A DNA stretch of 64,000 nt from Beverwykella pulmonaria (Eukaryota > Ascomycota > Dothideomycetes > Pleosporales > Melanommataceae): assembly GCA_001599595.1 (NCBI GenBank), contig BCHH01000003.1, forward strand, positions 1,090,421-1,154,420. The letters run 5' to 3'. Below the pieces are notes generated by a model. The model did not search any database and was not told where the DNA came from. It saw nothing but the letters and a program-made list of their open reading frames with translations. Positions 10,905 through 23,055 of the stretch are shown here, piece after piece (position 1 is the stretch's first letter; each line of letters starts with the position of its first letter). Position numbers and translations under genes: made by a program.

Positions 10905-11770
10905 GCGCTTTGGCTCTCCACGATTGCAGCACCAACACGGCAACCCACATCTGCAATCAACAAACAGTAGCGTTAGGAGCAATTGGACACGTATATCTCG
11001 CATGACCCCGAACTTGCATGCCGCACATGGGTTTCTATGGGCGATATGTTGTATGTCTAAATTTGTGTATCTTCTTCAGGGTGGTCCGGGATGGATGACG
11101 GGTGGCTTGGAACGAGGGCAGACGGAGCAAGCAGTAGATAATGGAAGCAATGGAACAGGGCAAAATGTAGTCCGTTTGGGGGCTTGTACTCTTAGGCTCA
11201 ATTTCATCACTTATCTGCTAGAATCGGAATGCATAGGTTCTTTTCTTGGAGCGCGCCTCGATCTGGATGTGGCTGATGTGTGTGGGTTGATTGTGGAAAA
11301 AGAAATATGCCCCTGGTTGGGCGTTCCCTTGCCTTGTCTTGCCTCGCGACAGGTACGCGAACACTGTGCTAATGATGTGTTGTGACTTGTATTTAGCATG
11401 GTGGAACAATTTGAAATGGGTGGTGCGTACGTCGGGAATGATCCCATAGTCAATGCTAAGCTATATACAGAAACAGGCTATTTTGTGTCCGTTGCAAGGC
11501 ACAGCGTGTTACGAGCAACGAATGAGATTTTATTCTCGGGAGACAGATAAGGAGTATACAATACAAATCGTATGTACGATCGAAGGTAAGATAATATATA
11601 TACAATGCGAAGGTAGAAAGTATAAATGCAGCTGCGCATGCAGATGCAAAACATGGCAATGTGCCAAGTGAAGGAATGCAAATAAGATGCAGACCTGAAT
11701 GTGACGTAACGTGTCGTGACCAAAGAAAATCCTAGCTGTTGATGCTACATGGCAGCAGACAATCACCTTC
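10905..11770. other. Intergenic between convergent genes
   Basis: This is 3' flank of the V-ATPase gene and of the leftward DUF1996-WSC gene. Frames of up to 165 codons exist on the + strand (10888-11385) but overlap the V-ATPase 3' end and show no domain. I see no gene. Confidence 0.5.
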
Positions 11771-13829
11771 CTAGAAAAAAGAACCAGCATGCCTCTTCAT
11801 CTTCGGCTGCCCCGTCGGATTCGCCATCAGGCAGCTACACGCCTGACTGACCTCGACGTTACCACTGCAGTTCGACAGATAGCTCGGCATGGCGTCTTTG
11901 CCCTGGTGTGCGGCTTTGGTGTATGTAGGGCAGAATTTCTTCGCTGGCACAGATGCCGTAGGGTTGAAGATCTGATTGACGCAGTTGTTGTGCGGGCAGT
12001 CGAGTTTCTTTGTCGGTGTGGGTGCTGCAGATGAGGGCTTGGTAGGGACCTTGGTGGAGACCTTGGTGGAGGTCGGTGCCACGCCTCGGGTCGAGACGAC
12101 TTTAGTCGCGGAGGTAACGATCTTGGAGGTTGGGGCTGGGGCCTTGGTCGAAGATTTGACCACCACGGGGACGGATGCGGATTTCACGATCACGCTCGCG
12201 CTGGACGCTGCGGGGGCAGGGGCAGCTGCACCGCCGCCACCGATTTGTGTATTCTTGCACGTGGCACCGCACTTGTGGTAGATGGAGAGGGTGCCGCCGT
12301 TGCCGCAGAACTCCTTGTTGTTGCCTGCGCATTTCATGGTGCATTTGCCCATGATGCCGTCTTTGGGCGCGTTGGAGGCAGTGAGCTTGTTATCGCAGTA
12401 GCACTCGCGGCCGTACTCAAGACCCGCGTATGAATAGCCGGCCGCAGAGCAGAAGTCGACGCACTTCTCGACTGTCATGTCGTCGCTGGCGGTCTTGCTA
12501 CCGGTGAACGAACGCGTTCCAGAGTCGTCACCGCAGCCCGTGTACTCCCACTTCTTGGATGTGGTTAGGTCGACGTAGTTTGGCACTGGTGCGCCGATGG
12601 TGGCCTGGTCGTTGCAGTTCGCGACAGGTGCGGCGCGTGCTGGGCCGGGAGTGATGGGGTTGCAGCCGGGGAGCTTCTCGAGGACGCCGTCGACCTGTTC
12701 GTTGATGACGCTGGGGAGCTTGCACTGGTTGCACTCGTCGGCTGTGTACATAGTTACCGCACCGCACTTGGCAACAGAGCCAGAGTCATCGAGGCAGGTG
12801 TCTACTGCGCTCTGGAGCACCTTGACGTCCCATCCGTTGACGAAGTCGCCGTGGAACCCGTAGCCGGTGGGGTCTCCCTGAGCGAAGACGAATGGGTGCT
12901 GGTCACCATTCCATTCAGCATCAAACTTGGCAACATCGTAGAGGACCTCGAAGAAGATGGAGATCAAGTGGACGGGGAACTCAGGAGGGCAGCTACCAGA
13001 GTCGGCGTGTTCACCCACGGGGTATGACATGTGCGACTTGTGGTCTGGGCTGTCGGTGTCCTTTCCGTTCCAGCAGGAAGGGAAAAAGACCTGAGCGCGG
13101 AGACCGCCAGGGCACTTGTAGTTGGGGATGTTGTTTGTTTCAGGCTGGCCGGCGCCGAGGCAGGCGAAGTTGATTGCTTTAGCATCGAGACCGCCGGTGA
13201 AGTTGCGCTTGAAGGGGTCACCAGCAAGCATGCGGAAGTTCTCAGGGAAGGCCTTGAGTGCTTCGCCTTTATCACCTCGTTGACTGGGAAGGTTAGTGTG
13301 TGACATGATGTGGGGTCGGTGCATGGAAGACTCACAGGTAGTAGACAGTCATACCGCCATTGGTATCATCCCCGTCACCAGCAACTGGCACTGGGAAGAA
13401 GGACCCGTTCTTTGCGTGAACGTAGAGTTGTGGTGTCCAATAGTCTGGACAACAAGATTAGCAGATGTGTGAAGGATTCAAGGAGTGAGTACAGCCTCTA
13501 AGTTCTGCTGTAGAACCTATCTAAGACATTCCACCTATGGAACTGCAGCAGAACCTAGAACCTGTACCCTGGAGCCACGTACTGCTCATATCTTCTTTGA
13601 TTTCACACGAAGAACACTTGGAGGCTCGGGCTTGCTGGAAGGTCATCGAGGGACCGAAGCTTGCGCCGCCAGAAATGGTATGCACGTGTCCGGACACGGC
13701 TCCCGCGTTGACGATAGGATCTAGTCGCTCTCGAGCAACACGTCCGTGGCATGACATGCGGAAGAAGGCGGAGGCTGGGGCAAAGGAGCTGGCCAAGCCC
13801 AGTGCGAGGGCAATGTTGTTGATATGCAT
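11771..13829 (-). CDS. Secreted DUF1996 protein with WSC domain
   Basis: Predicted extracellular or wall-associated protein of 627 aa. Exons (high to low): 13829-13568, 13444-13336, 13283-11771; introns 123 and 52 bp. It opens with a signal peptide (INNIALALGLASSFAPASA). The DUF1996 domain follows (residues about 20-310: RMSCHGRVARERLDPIV, GHVHTISGGASFG, DYWTPQLYVHAKNGSF, YPVGEHADSGSCP). Next is a Cys-rich WSC carbohydrate-binding domain (YTGCGDDSGTRSFTG to FCGNGGTLSIYHKC). A Ser/Thr/Pro/Lys linker and a short Cys-containing tail (LDCPHNNCVNQIF) close it. DUF1996 has no assigned reaction. WSC domains bind glycans and are found in wall stress sensors, but no transmembrane helix is visible here. 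A TATA-like element lies about 75 bp upstream of the start. Confidence 0.9.
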
Positions 13830-13903
13830 GTTGAAGCTAGGAATGAATGTGGATAAGATGTCGAATCTTCACGTGTAGAATTTGACTGGACCCGAAAGAA
13901 GGG

Positions 13904-13911
13904 ATTTTATA
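13904..13911 (-). promoter_or_regulatory. TATA-like element of the DUF1996-WSC gene
   Basis: On the minus strand TATAAAAT lies about 75 bp before the ATG at 13829, a usual distance for a fungal core promoter. No other promoter evidence was found. Confidence 0.4.
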
Positions 13912-16460
13912 TGCACCCAGAAATCTCAAAAGAAGGACTGTGGTGTGGCAAAAGAGTGTGTGTGATGTAACGAGCGTCGAGCTCTGGGTGAATGAACGAA
14001 GAAGGAAAGAAAAAAGAAGGTCTGGATGACTTAACCGTGGACGAAGTCGATGCGGTAACACAACGATGAGGCGAGGCTATGGCGGTCCCACTTACTCTCT
14101 TTATAAGAGAACTGGGCGCCTGTGCCCAAGTGTTTCAAAACTCACCACCAAATGAATGAATCCGAAGTCTGTGCGTGCAGGATGTAGTCCGCCTAGTAGA
14201 CTACAGGTACCTGCAGAACCTTAATTAGCGAGCGTGCGAGCAGGACCCGCAGGCCTGGCATAGGAGATAAGGCGTTCGGTCTTCCTGACAGTCTCCACGT
14301 TCGGCTGTCAGCACTCAAGTTGGGGTTGTCTTTGAGGTCCGCAGCCCTGTTGGATTCCGTGCTAGATGCCATTTAGTAGATAGCCGACATGCACAACTGA
14401 GGTCCGCCGTCAATCGTATGACGTCCATACGCGGAGCAGCGGCATCCAAGACTAAACAAAGTGTACATGTGAACGAGAAGTTCATGCGCGTGTTCCTGCA
14501 GCATCATGGAGATGTGCATATGCGCTGCTCTACTATATATGATGGATGATTGGCGCCGCATGTGTGCGATGCAGGAACCACCAAGAGGAGGCCTCCTGTG
14601 CAGCAGAATTAGAGGTGCAGAAGATAGCAGTTGAGGAGCAGGATGCAGCGTCAAGGGAGTGACCCGAGGGAGCGTTGACGCCTATTTCGGGGTTCGCGGG
14701 GCATTTTGCTCGTCGCAACGCTAACCGTTCCTAGCTGCCGGGCACAACTCTCGCGCCAATCGCTGCGCCCGCACGACTCGTTTGCAGAAAGCCGACCTCG
14801 GCACTAAGCGCCTCTTCATCTCGTCTGCATCAGCAAACAACATCCGACTTGAAACAGCGCTTCCTCCCGAGTTCCCTCCCTGCCTTTGCTCATATCCCGA
14901 TACGGGAGAGGGCCAACTCCGACTTCCTAAAAGAGTCCGTCTCACCTCCGAGCGCCTCGCCAGCTACCATTTGCTGTATCGCCAACTAAGGTCTTCCCAT
15001 CCACTTCTGCACCGTCAATGGTGGCAGCGACGTCTTTATAATTCTGATCGCCACCAAACGCCCCATTGACGCTCTGAAAGGCAATTCAGTGAACAATGGC
15101 ACACCATGCCACCACGTCCGCACGACAAGAAGCCGGCAGCCCTTCATCAAAGAAGGAAGCCACAGAACCTGGAATTTTCTAGTAGCGCTGCCTTGAATAA
15201 AGCAAACCCAGTCCACGCATAGGTGATTTGTGGTGTCGAAAACCTTCACTCGTCCAGTTCATACTCAGGATAAAATATTCCATCATCGTGAGACCCCTCC
15301 CGGTGAGCGCGCGCTTCTAGCCCTCGGCACTCATACGCGATCGAATGACGCCCCCTTCCACCCAAGATATAGGCGCAGAGTCGTGTGGCACGCCTCTGTC
15401 CATTGCAATGCGGGGTTGGTGTAACAAGATGGTTCAGATGCCACCGAACAGCGCTGGAGAACCAAACTTCATCGACGTCCAAGCCTCCGCTTCCCTGATC
15501 CAAAAGCAAAAGAGATTTTCAAATTCATCGTCAGACGCAGGGCCGTTGGATCGACCCTTCGTCTCCTAACGATAACAAGACACATTTATTTCTAATAATT
15601 GCATTGCATTTTATCTCGTCATCATAGACCGCCACGCTGACAGCTGTCCAGCAACCGTCAAACGAGACACGTTCCCCAAGGCTGGAGCCACAACCCCACG
15701 CGAGGTAGAGACACCCTTTGATACCTCCACCCCGCAAATCTTCCCTGCCACCATAGAGCGCAACGCTTGTGCCAAGCAAGCTGAGCGGAAAGAAGACTAC
15801 CGCCACCTCCCCAATCGAACCATCCAGTTCTTCTTCTCTAGCTTTCCGAAAAGGTTTTTTTTTTTTCTCAAGGTCTGGGTGAAGTCTACATGTTCACCAG
15901 GGGTGAGATGGACCACGGACTGGTCGATGGGTCGATGGTAGATCAGGTATCCCTAGGTCCTCGTTCTTCGCTCCTCGTTCCTCTCCATGGCTTTTTTCAA
16001 ACACATTTCTGGCCTCATCCCACGAATCTAAGGCTGGGGAGACAAGACTTGGCCGATTCAACTCCCGGTCACCATCAACGGAGACAAATTTCGCAGCAAG
16101 GGTGGATGGAGGAGGCATTTCGATCGTGTAAACAATAGAACGCGTTGGTGTAGCAGTTGACAAAGGTACATCGTTTTCTATACAAACCTATATAGTTGTA
16201 TTTTTGTCAATTGAGAGAGGCCTTGCAACATCCGACGAGCACCCCTGTCACGAGGAGTGGAAGCAGTCAATCGTCTGATGGTTAAATGTGTATATAAGGA
16301 GTGTGAAAGCCGTGACGAGCTGACTGCTCGCAAGATGACTATAATATACCCATAAAGGTGCACTAGCTAGAATAGGACATATGGTAGAACACGTGCGACA
16401 TGTGACAACCCCTGCAATGCACCGACCATGTACACTACTTTGGCCTTGTACCACGGTACT
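13912..16460. other. Long intergenic stretch, no gene recognised
   Basis: Many overlapping frames of 60-95 codons occur on both strands; none resembles a known domain and none can be joined convincingly. A T-rich run lies near 15856-15867. It may hold regulatory DNA for the leftward gene ending at 13829, or untranslated RNA, but nothing specific can be supported. Confidence 0.45.
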
Positions 16461-19400
16461 TTAAAAAAAAGGCTGCACTTCATTCTCTTCTTTCTCTACC
16501 TCTTCCTCTTCGTCATTTTGGTTAGCCATAACTTCAATAGCTTGATTTGTGCCTTGAAAGTTTACTTTAGCCCAACAACCCAGTAACACGGCAACGTGTG
16601 TCGCATGCACATCACCTAAGTCCTTCACCTTCACGTTGTATTGAATGGGGTGGTGGATGCCGAAATAGATCCTGGAGGCCCTGTGTAAGGGTGGCGTGTT
16701 CGCGGCCCCAACGATGCATATTGGCTGCATGGCCATCTCTGCCTCGCCTGGCAGCAGCTCTGGCTCTCTGCCGTAAGAGTAGGCAATGGCATGCTCGTCA
16801 GATCGCACGCCTCGCTTCAGGGTGCCCTGGTTCCCGTAGGTGAAGATTGGACTATGTATTGTCAAATTCGGACAATAAAATTATGATGCAAAGCTGTGCT
16901 TACCAAGCATAGCAAAATTCCTGCCTGGCCCGAACCACAATGAAGCGGCGAACCTGAGTATGAACGAGTTGCCCATATTGTACGGTGGATATAGAACTGT
17001 TATAGTCGGTGACTGTGGTACCAGCCGCCTCAGTGAATAATACAGCGAAAACCTGTGATTGCATCAAAGACATGTATCTAATTTAAATAGAGGTGATCTT
17101 ACCTTTCCTTCCTGAAAGAAGTATCGAGGTCTCACATAATACGCTGAATATGGTTAGTACAACTCATGGAAGAAAGGTGGTAGCCAATAGAAGAACTAAG
17201 GTACGTACAACTATCGAGTTTTTCATAGTGAAGCCCGGGTGAGGGATGCCCTGGGTTGTAGCTGCCTGCCACAACCTTGCCTCTTCCGGGAACTTGAGCT
17301 TCGCTTGGTAATTGTAGCTGAGAAGACGAGGAATTATCAGCATTACCCAAGAAGGAGTCTTGCTTGGGGTCGTCGATGTAAGGTGAGAACTTGGAGGATG
17401 TGGAGGCTAACGTCGCTGATTCTTGGCTCTGGCCTCGTTCTTCCGGTCCTAGCTTCGAAATCATTCTCCTTTTTGAGACCAAATATTCATAGATATCCTC
17501 TGCCTCCCGCTTATTCTTCGCGGTGATAGCTAGATTTACCAGGTTTCCCTTGTCAACACTAAGACCTACGAGGCTCGAGAATGTGATCTGACCCAGTTTG
17601 GTATCGGAGAATTGGAGGTTCCTCACTTCATACGATATGACCGTGCTGTGCCTATTTGAAGGTTTGAATATGAGAAAACTATCTGTGAAGTATAGGAATC
17701 CTGCTTGGTTTTCCGGAGAGCCATCCGGCAAGTTGGCAACGCTAACTTCATAGATTTCCTGTTCCAGTGAAGCGGCAAGTGTGGAATCCGGGTTGGTGTC
17801 GTGCTCTTTGGTGGCATCAAATTTGGCGTTCTGTGAATCCGAGTCTGCGTTCGACTCTCTGTTTCCTTGTATCTCTTCATTTTCTCCTAGTTCTCGATCT
17901 TTATGTTACTCTTCAGTTACCAGGTCCTGGTCTTGATTTCGTCCCTCTATGCTCTCCGTTTGGGCCGCAAACATGGAGTCTGCGACTGGCTTGTCAATCC
18001 AGACTGAAGTAGATATGTCCCTGTCAAACCGTGCTGAAACAGAAGGTTTTGACTCCACCAAGGGGCAATCATGTTCGAAGCGTGCTTGAAGGCTTTGAAA
18101 GCTTATACCGCATTCCGTGCATAGTAACTCATGTCTAACTTTTATGTGTCTTAGTCGATCTTCATCTTTGCTCTCGCCTGTGAACGTTTCGTTGCAGTGA
18201 GAACAGCCCATCGCCTCCAGCGATAGAGACCGGTCAGCTTCCACAGAGCTAGGCAAAGAACGAGACTCGCCGCCGCCAAGCTCATGATCGCTTTCGTCTT
18301 CGTTGTCTTTCATAGATGATGGCAAAGCAAAGAGTGCCAATTCTTCGTGATGTTTCCCCAGATGGCGACGTAGTTGCGTGAGCGAAGGGAGCTTTTGTTG
18401 GCAAAGAATACAGTCGGCTTTTGTATCCATACTGGCATTTCTCTTGCAGGCGCGCATCATATCATCGAAACGGTCCTCACTAAACCAGTCGAAGTGGGCT
18501 AGCTGTAGATGTTGCTGGAAGTCAGAGCGCAAGTGGAAGGGCAAATTGCAGCCATCTATGCACTCCCACCATGTCCTGTGGGCGTGCATTTCGTGTGAGA
18601 ACCAGTCATGTCGAGATTCGTACGTAGAGTCCGGAACTTTACACTCCTCAAAGGAGCAGACGTAGGGATGTAAATCTCTGTAAACATGCTTGTGCCAAGC
18701 AGACACTTGCCGAACAGAAGTCAACCGCAAGCACAGAGAACATTCGAAGGGGTCACCATTCTGGCCTTGCTCCGGAAGTGGTGGAGGTCGTAGTCTTATG
18801 GAATTGTTGGCGGAAGAAGCGAAAGAAGTCTGTGATAGGGTATCTTGATAGTAGTCGTTTTTATCCAGCTCTAAGGTGGTATATTTAGCTTTTACGGCTA
18901 GCGGGATGGATGATGCGACCGTGCTTTGAATGATTTCTGAAGGTGCAATATCGGCCTCTGAGAGTTGTAAACCCTGCTCAAACTTATTTCGATGTGCAGC
19001 GCGGTATCGAAGATACTGCCTCCGGCGGGAGATGGCCTTCCCTAGCCGTACAATGAGATATTCCGGTGAATTGGGAAACTTTCCGCGAACATGTTCGATG
19101 TCGAACGCTTCGAAATGGGACGTGTCGATGTGAACCGACTCTTTGAATTGATTGTGAGGAGCGGGATTTCGAATGGCCATGGACAGACGCATCAAACAAG
19201 TGACTATCTCGGCCATATTGGAGACAAGCTGTTGGAGCTCAGTCGCACCACCCTTTTCACGCTGAAGGTCATCATCTAAGTAGTCGGAATCAGAATCGGA
19301 CAAATCTTCCCATGGGGTTCTCTCGCCACACGTGATTTCGTTAGTTTCTCGTATGGCTGTTTCCAAGTTCTGCAGTAACTCAAGAACTCTGTCTCGGATA

Positions 19401-19642
19401 TGAGACGCTTCTCGTAGCTTATAGTCTAGAGAGCTCCTCCCTCTGCGATGAGCAGCACTGTTTCCACACCAAAGTCGAAATCGGCCCATTTCATCGTTGA
19501 TGTTGAAGGGTAGCATCTTGCGCTTGATGGATATGTCCGCCTGGTTTAAGCTAGTGGATGCCTTTTGAAACTCGACAAAGCAGGACTGGACGTGGTTCGC
19601 AATCAGGGCCGAGTCCTCTAATCCGCGACTGGCCAACATCAT
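16461..19642 (-). CDS. C2H2 zinc-finger protein with C-terminal DUF6590 domain
   Basis: Predicted 974 aa protein. Exons (high to low): 19642-17921, 17830-17209, 17143-17103, 17052-16904, 16851-16461; total 2925 nt, divisible by three. Residues 1-280 form a helical region with the acidic stretch DLSDSDSDYLDDD. Residues about 300-530 hold C2H2-type fingers (FECSLCLRLTSVRQVSAWH, YVCSFEECKVPDS, CILCQQKLPSLTQLRRHLG) of a fungal type often found beside NLR-like proteins. Around 620-700 is a beta-rich segment (GFLYFTDSFLIFKPS). The end is DUF6590: YYVRPRYFFQEGKVFAVLFTE, RRFIVVRARQEFCYA, then ASRIYFGIHHPIQYNVKVKD. The 90 bp intron at 17831-17920 that joins the two halves is the least certain; without it there are two neighbouring genes. 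Exact function unknown. It is divergent from the DUF7580 gene. Confidence 0.75.
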
Positions 19643-20047
19643 GCGTACTGGCGACTACGGCGCAGTGTTGCAGAGGTAAATGTTATCCTTGAAGTGCTGG
19701 CTGGACTCTCGTAGTTGGGCAAAAAGCAGAACGATCGCCGAGGGACTCTATCGTTGTGATCAAGTCGTAGTGCTGGGTTTCATGACTCGAACGAAAGCGA
19801 GTTCCTCAAACGATCAGCAACTATGGATGTTAATAACTTGACTTGAGGTGTCGATGTTGTTAACGCATGAGGCTGAAGGTTGGGCACGAATGGATGGGCA
19901 GATGCACGTGAGGCAGAGCGCTCAGCCTTGTCACTAGTGACCGCTCTTCATCCTCTTATCCATCGACTCGATTCTGGAAAGAGGCCCAGAGTTTTGAAGG
20001 GCGGCCATTTTACCCTATCATATCTGCCAGCCCCCATTATCGTGACA

Positions 20048-21942
20048 ATGTCGGGCTTTGAAATTGCTGGCGTCGTGCTCGGCTCCCTGCCGCTCATCAT
20101 CTCGGCGCTCGAGCACTACGCCGAGGGCATCGTAACGGCAAAACGCTTCTGGAGATACAAAAGAGAACTGCGATCACTGATCCTTCAAATCAACACCGAG
20201 AGGGGCATATTCATTAACACCTTGGAGCAGCTGCTTACGGGAATTGTGAGAATCGACCACATGACTGACTTCCTTGCTACTCCTGGAGGAGCCGTCTGGC
20301 GGGATTCGGAGGTGGATCTGAAGTTAAAAGATAGGTTGAGGGGTGCGTATACAATATATATTGACAACGTGCGAGGGATGGAATCGTCGTTGAGGCAGAT
20401 GATGGAGAAGTTGGCGTTGGGTGCGGACGGAAAGGTACGTGCTAGCCCGACTGATCGCTCCTTTCGCGGAAAAACATGGCTGGCAGAAACGGTGGCACAA
20501 AGTAAAGGCAGTATTGTTTCTTGAGCTAGCTGCGGAATTCTTGCATATGGCGAAAAGGATCACCTCAGTAACCTTTTTCACAGCCTCAATTCACCGACCT
20601 GAGCGCTTTCAAGCAAGAGTACAAACGATGGAAGTTCAGTCTCAGCAAGTCAGAGTACACTGACCAGCTCCGCAACCTAAAAAATTACAATCAAGCGCTA
20701 ATGCGCCTAACAACACAATCATTGGAGCTTGAGCAGACTAGAGCGGGAAGTTCCAAGAGCTGTTGCCCTAACTTTAATGTATTCCAGAGTTACGCCAAGA
20801 GTCTGTACATTACATTACGAGCAGGCTGGCAGTGTGGTTGTCAGGGGCACGCAGTGAATCTACGACTGGAAAATAGGAGCAAGAAACTTGAAAGAGAGGA
20901 AGATGTGCTTGAGGAAACGCCTTTCCGAGTCATATTTTCTTACAACTCGGACTATAGCTCACTGACGTCAGCTACACCTATGTGGAAAGAGGCGGATATC
21001 AAATATATCAGGGACAAACCTAAGCGCGTACCGCCATCATTGTACACACCGAATACTCTGCCAACACCTAATGCCCAGAGAAAAGTTCGTTTTGACCAAG
21101 TTCAGATTCAAATACAACAAACAAGTCTTGCAACAATGTCGACTCCTAGCCCATCACCGACGTTGATAAACAACCCGACGCCTGACCAGATTCAGGATCT
21201 CTGCAAGGCGATTACCAAGTTGCAGCAACCGCAGCGGGACATGTGTATTGGATACCTTCTTGACGGACTGAAGCGGAAACACGGAATATACCCACTCGAG
21301 CCACCCCTACCGCTACAGCCCCAGCAGCAATGGGCGGCTTACTCGTTAAAAGAAGTCTTGACAAAGAGCACAGCTGTCGAACGTGGCCTAACGCAGCACG
21401 ACAAGCTCAGGGTCGCTGTCGTCCTAGCTTCTAGTGTGCTACAGCTCTACAAAACGCCCTGGTTGGACGAGCAATGGGGGAAAGAAGACGTATTCTTCAT
21501 CCGCCGCCCTGGAGCTACCCCAGCTTCGATCTACGAGCACGTCTTCGTTTGTCGAAAATTTGATTCCCATCCCACTCCCGGTCTCTGCGCGAGCACACGG
21601 CCACCTTCATGCAGAGTAATCCGCAATCAGACACTGTTTACTCTCGGCGTGGTCCTCATCGAGCTCTGGTACGGGAAATCCATTGAAGAACTCCAGCTGC
21701 CCTGCGATCTCGACTGCCAGGGAACGCCGGGGGTTGCATGGTGTACTGCACAGCGGCTGGTGGAGAATGAGATTGAGTTTGAAGCTGGGAAGAGGTATTC
21801 GGATGCAGTTAGACGGTGTATACGATGTGATTTTGACAGGAAAGACATGAGCCTTGATAATGAGAGTTTCCAGCATGCGGTATATGATGGGGTCGTAGCG
21901 CTGTTGGAGAAGACGTTGCAGCAGTTTACTAGCCTGGATTGA
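20048..21942 (+). CDS. DUF7580-type fungal accessory protein
   Basis: Two exons, 20048-20434 and 20584-21942, give 581 aa; the 149 bp intron has GTACGT and CAG ends. The start MSGFEIAGVVLGSLPLIISA, with a hydrophobic N-terminal helix then a coiled helical region, is typical of a large ascomycete family annotated with DUF7580. The C-terminal third reads QLYKTPWLDEQWGKEDVFFI and then NQTLFTLGVVLIELWYGKSI. The latter resembles the kinase segment after the activation loop, but no catalytic Lys, HRD or DFG was seen, so it is at most pseudokinase-like. Biochemical role unknown. The family's N-terminus resembles death-fold-like N-termini of fungal NLRs; that link is inference. It shares a roughly 405 bp divergent promoter region with the C2H2/DUF6590 gene. 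Confidence 0.8.
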
Positions 21943-23055
21943 TGATACCCACCATTTTCAGGCGAAAAAGAGAAAAGGAGGATGTCAAGAACCAGGAGAG
22001 GCTCCGTACGACGCATGATACTTGACTTCTCCTGTCCCCTCGTTGGAATAAGTGGCGGCGGCTCATGGACAGCTGCCGTGGCTCAGCGTTTGATTTAGAG
22101 TCGCGCTCAATGCGAAGCCGGGGAAACAAAAGGACGGATGATTAAAGGATCCGGCGCGGGCCATAATCCTCCGCAACGGTGGAGCAGCATCCATGGCGCG
22201 TGGAGCAGAGTCTCGATCGCATGAAGGTGGCTTTATCGATGCGTCTAGAAATAGCCAAATGTACCCAATCTATCGCGCGTGCAGCCCTATATCAGATTGA
22301 TTGGGGCGTGGATTGGGCATATCCGCGGTTCGCAGGCGTTGCTGGATGGCGGGCGGGTGCCTGAGTGGTGCGGCCAGGTCATGCGCAGCGCGGGGATGAG
22401 ATGTCAGGGTGACAGGGGCATTCACTGCTCTTCATTCAGGGTCCGGCTAGGCCCTTGGCGAGGATGTGGTCCCGCGTCTGGGTCGACGGCGGCTGAAGTA
22501 TGGGCGACGCGATCGAGTAATCTCTCAGCCATTATCATCCGCGAAATGCAGGTCGCTATATAACAGCTGCTGCCCTTGTGCTGCTGCCTGCAGCGCGCGT
22601 CCATAGCACACTCGATAACCTCTGCCTGCCCGTTGTCCCCTTTGTGCGGCGCGCCCCTTCCGCGACTTGTGCCCAAGACCAGCGGCCGGCCGGCGGGCGA
22701 GCCCCTCAGTCGCATCACGAGCATCAAAGAGCTCCCTCACGTACGTCGCCCGGCCTCATCCAACGCCTCTCCGACTCTCCTCGCAGCAGCTGTGCCCGAG
22801 CCTCGCACGCTGCTTGTCCCGTCTGGCCCTACCAAACAATTGCGCTGTCGCCAGCCACTCACTGCCACCGCTTTTCCCTGCGAACAGCTGAAACGCGCAA
22901 GGTTCGCTCCTGTGCACCCACAGGCTCACACACCTCCAAGACCAAGACCGGCACCGACTCCCAGCACCACTAGCTCCAGGGCTCCTGGCTCCAGCTCCAG
23001 CTCCAAGACCTAGTGCTCTGCTTCAGGAGGTGGATATGTATTCACCTGCTTCGCC
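21943..23055. other. Intergenic and probable 5' leader
   Basis: No conserved frame. The part after 22570 is C/T-rich and contains low-complexity Ser/Pro/Arg frames; I take it as promoter and leader of the gene at 23056. Confidence 0.5.
22557..22563 (+). promoter_or_regulatory. TATA box before a long 5' leader
   Basis: TATATAA lies about 490 bp upstream of the ATG at 23056 and is followed by a strongly C/T-rich stretch. If used, the transcript of the proline-rich protein has a leader of some 450 nt, possibly with an intron. Confidence 0.35.

Noticed and set aside
22576..23013. Ser/Pro/Arg-rich frames before the proline-rich gene
   Set aside because: C/T-rich leader sequence open in two frames at once; no conserved content.
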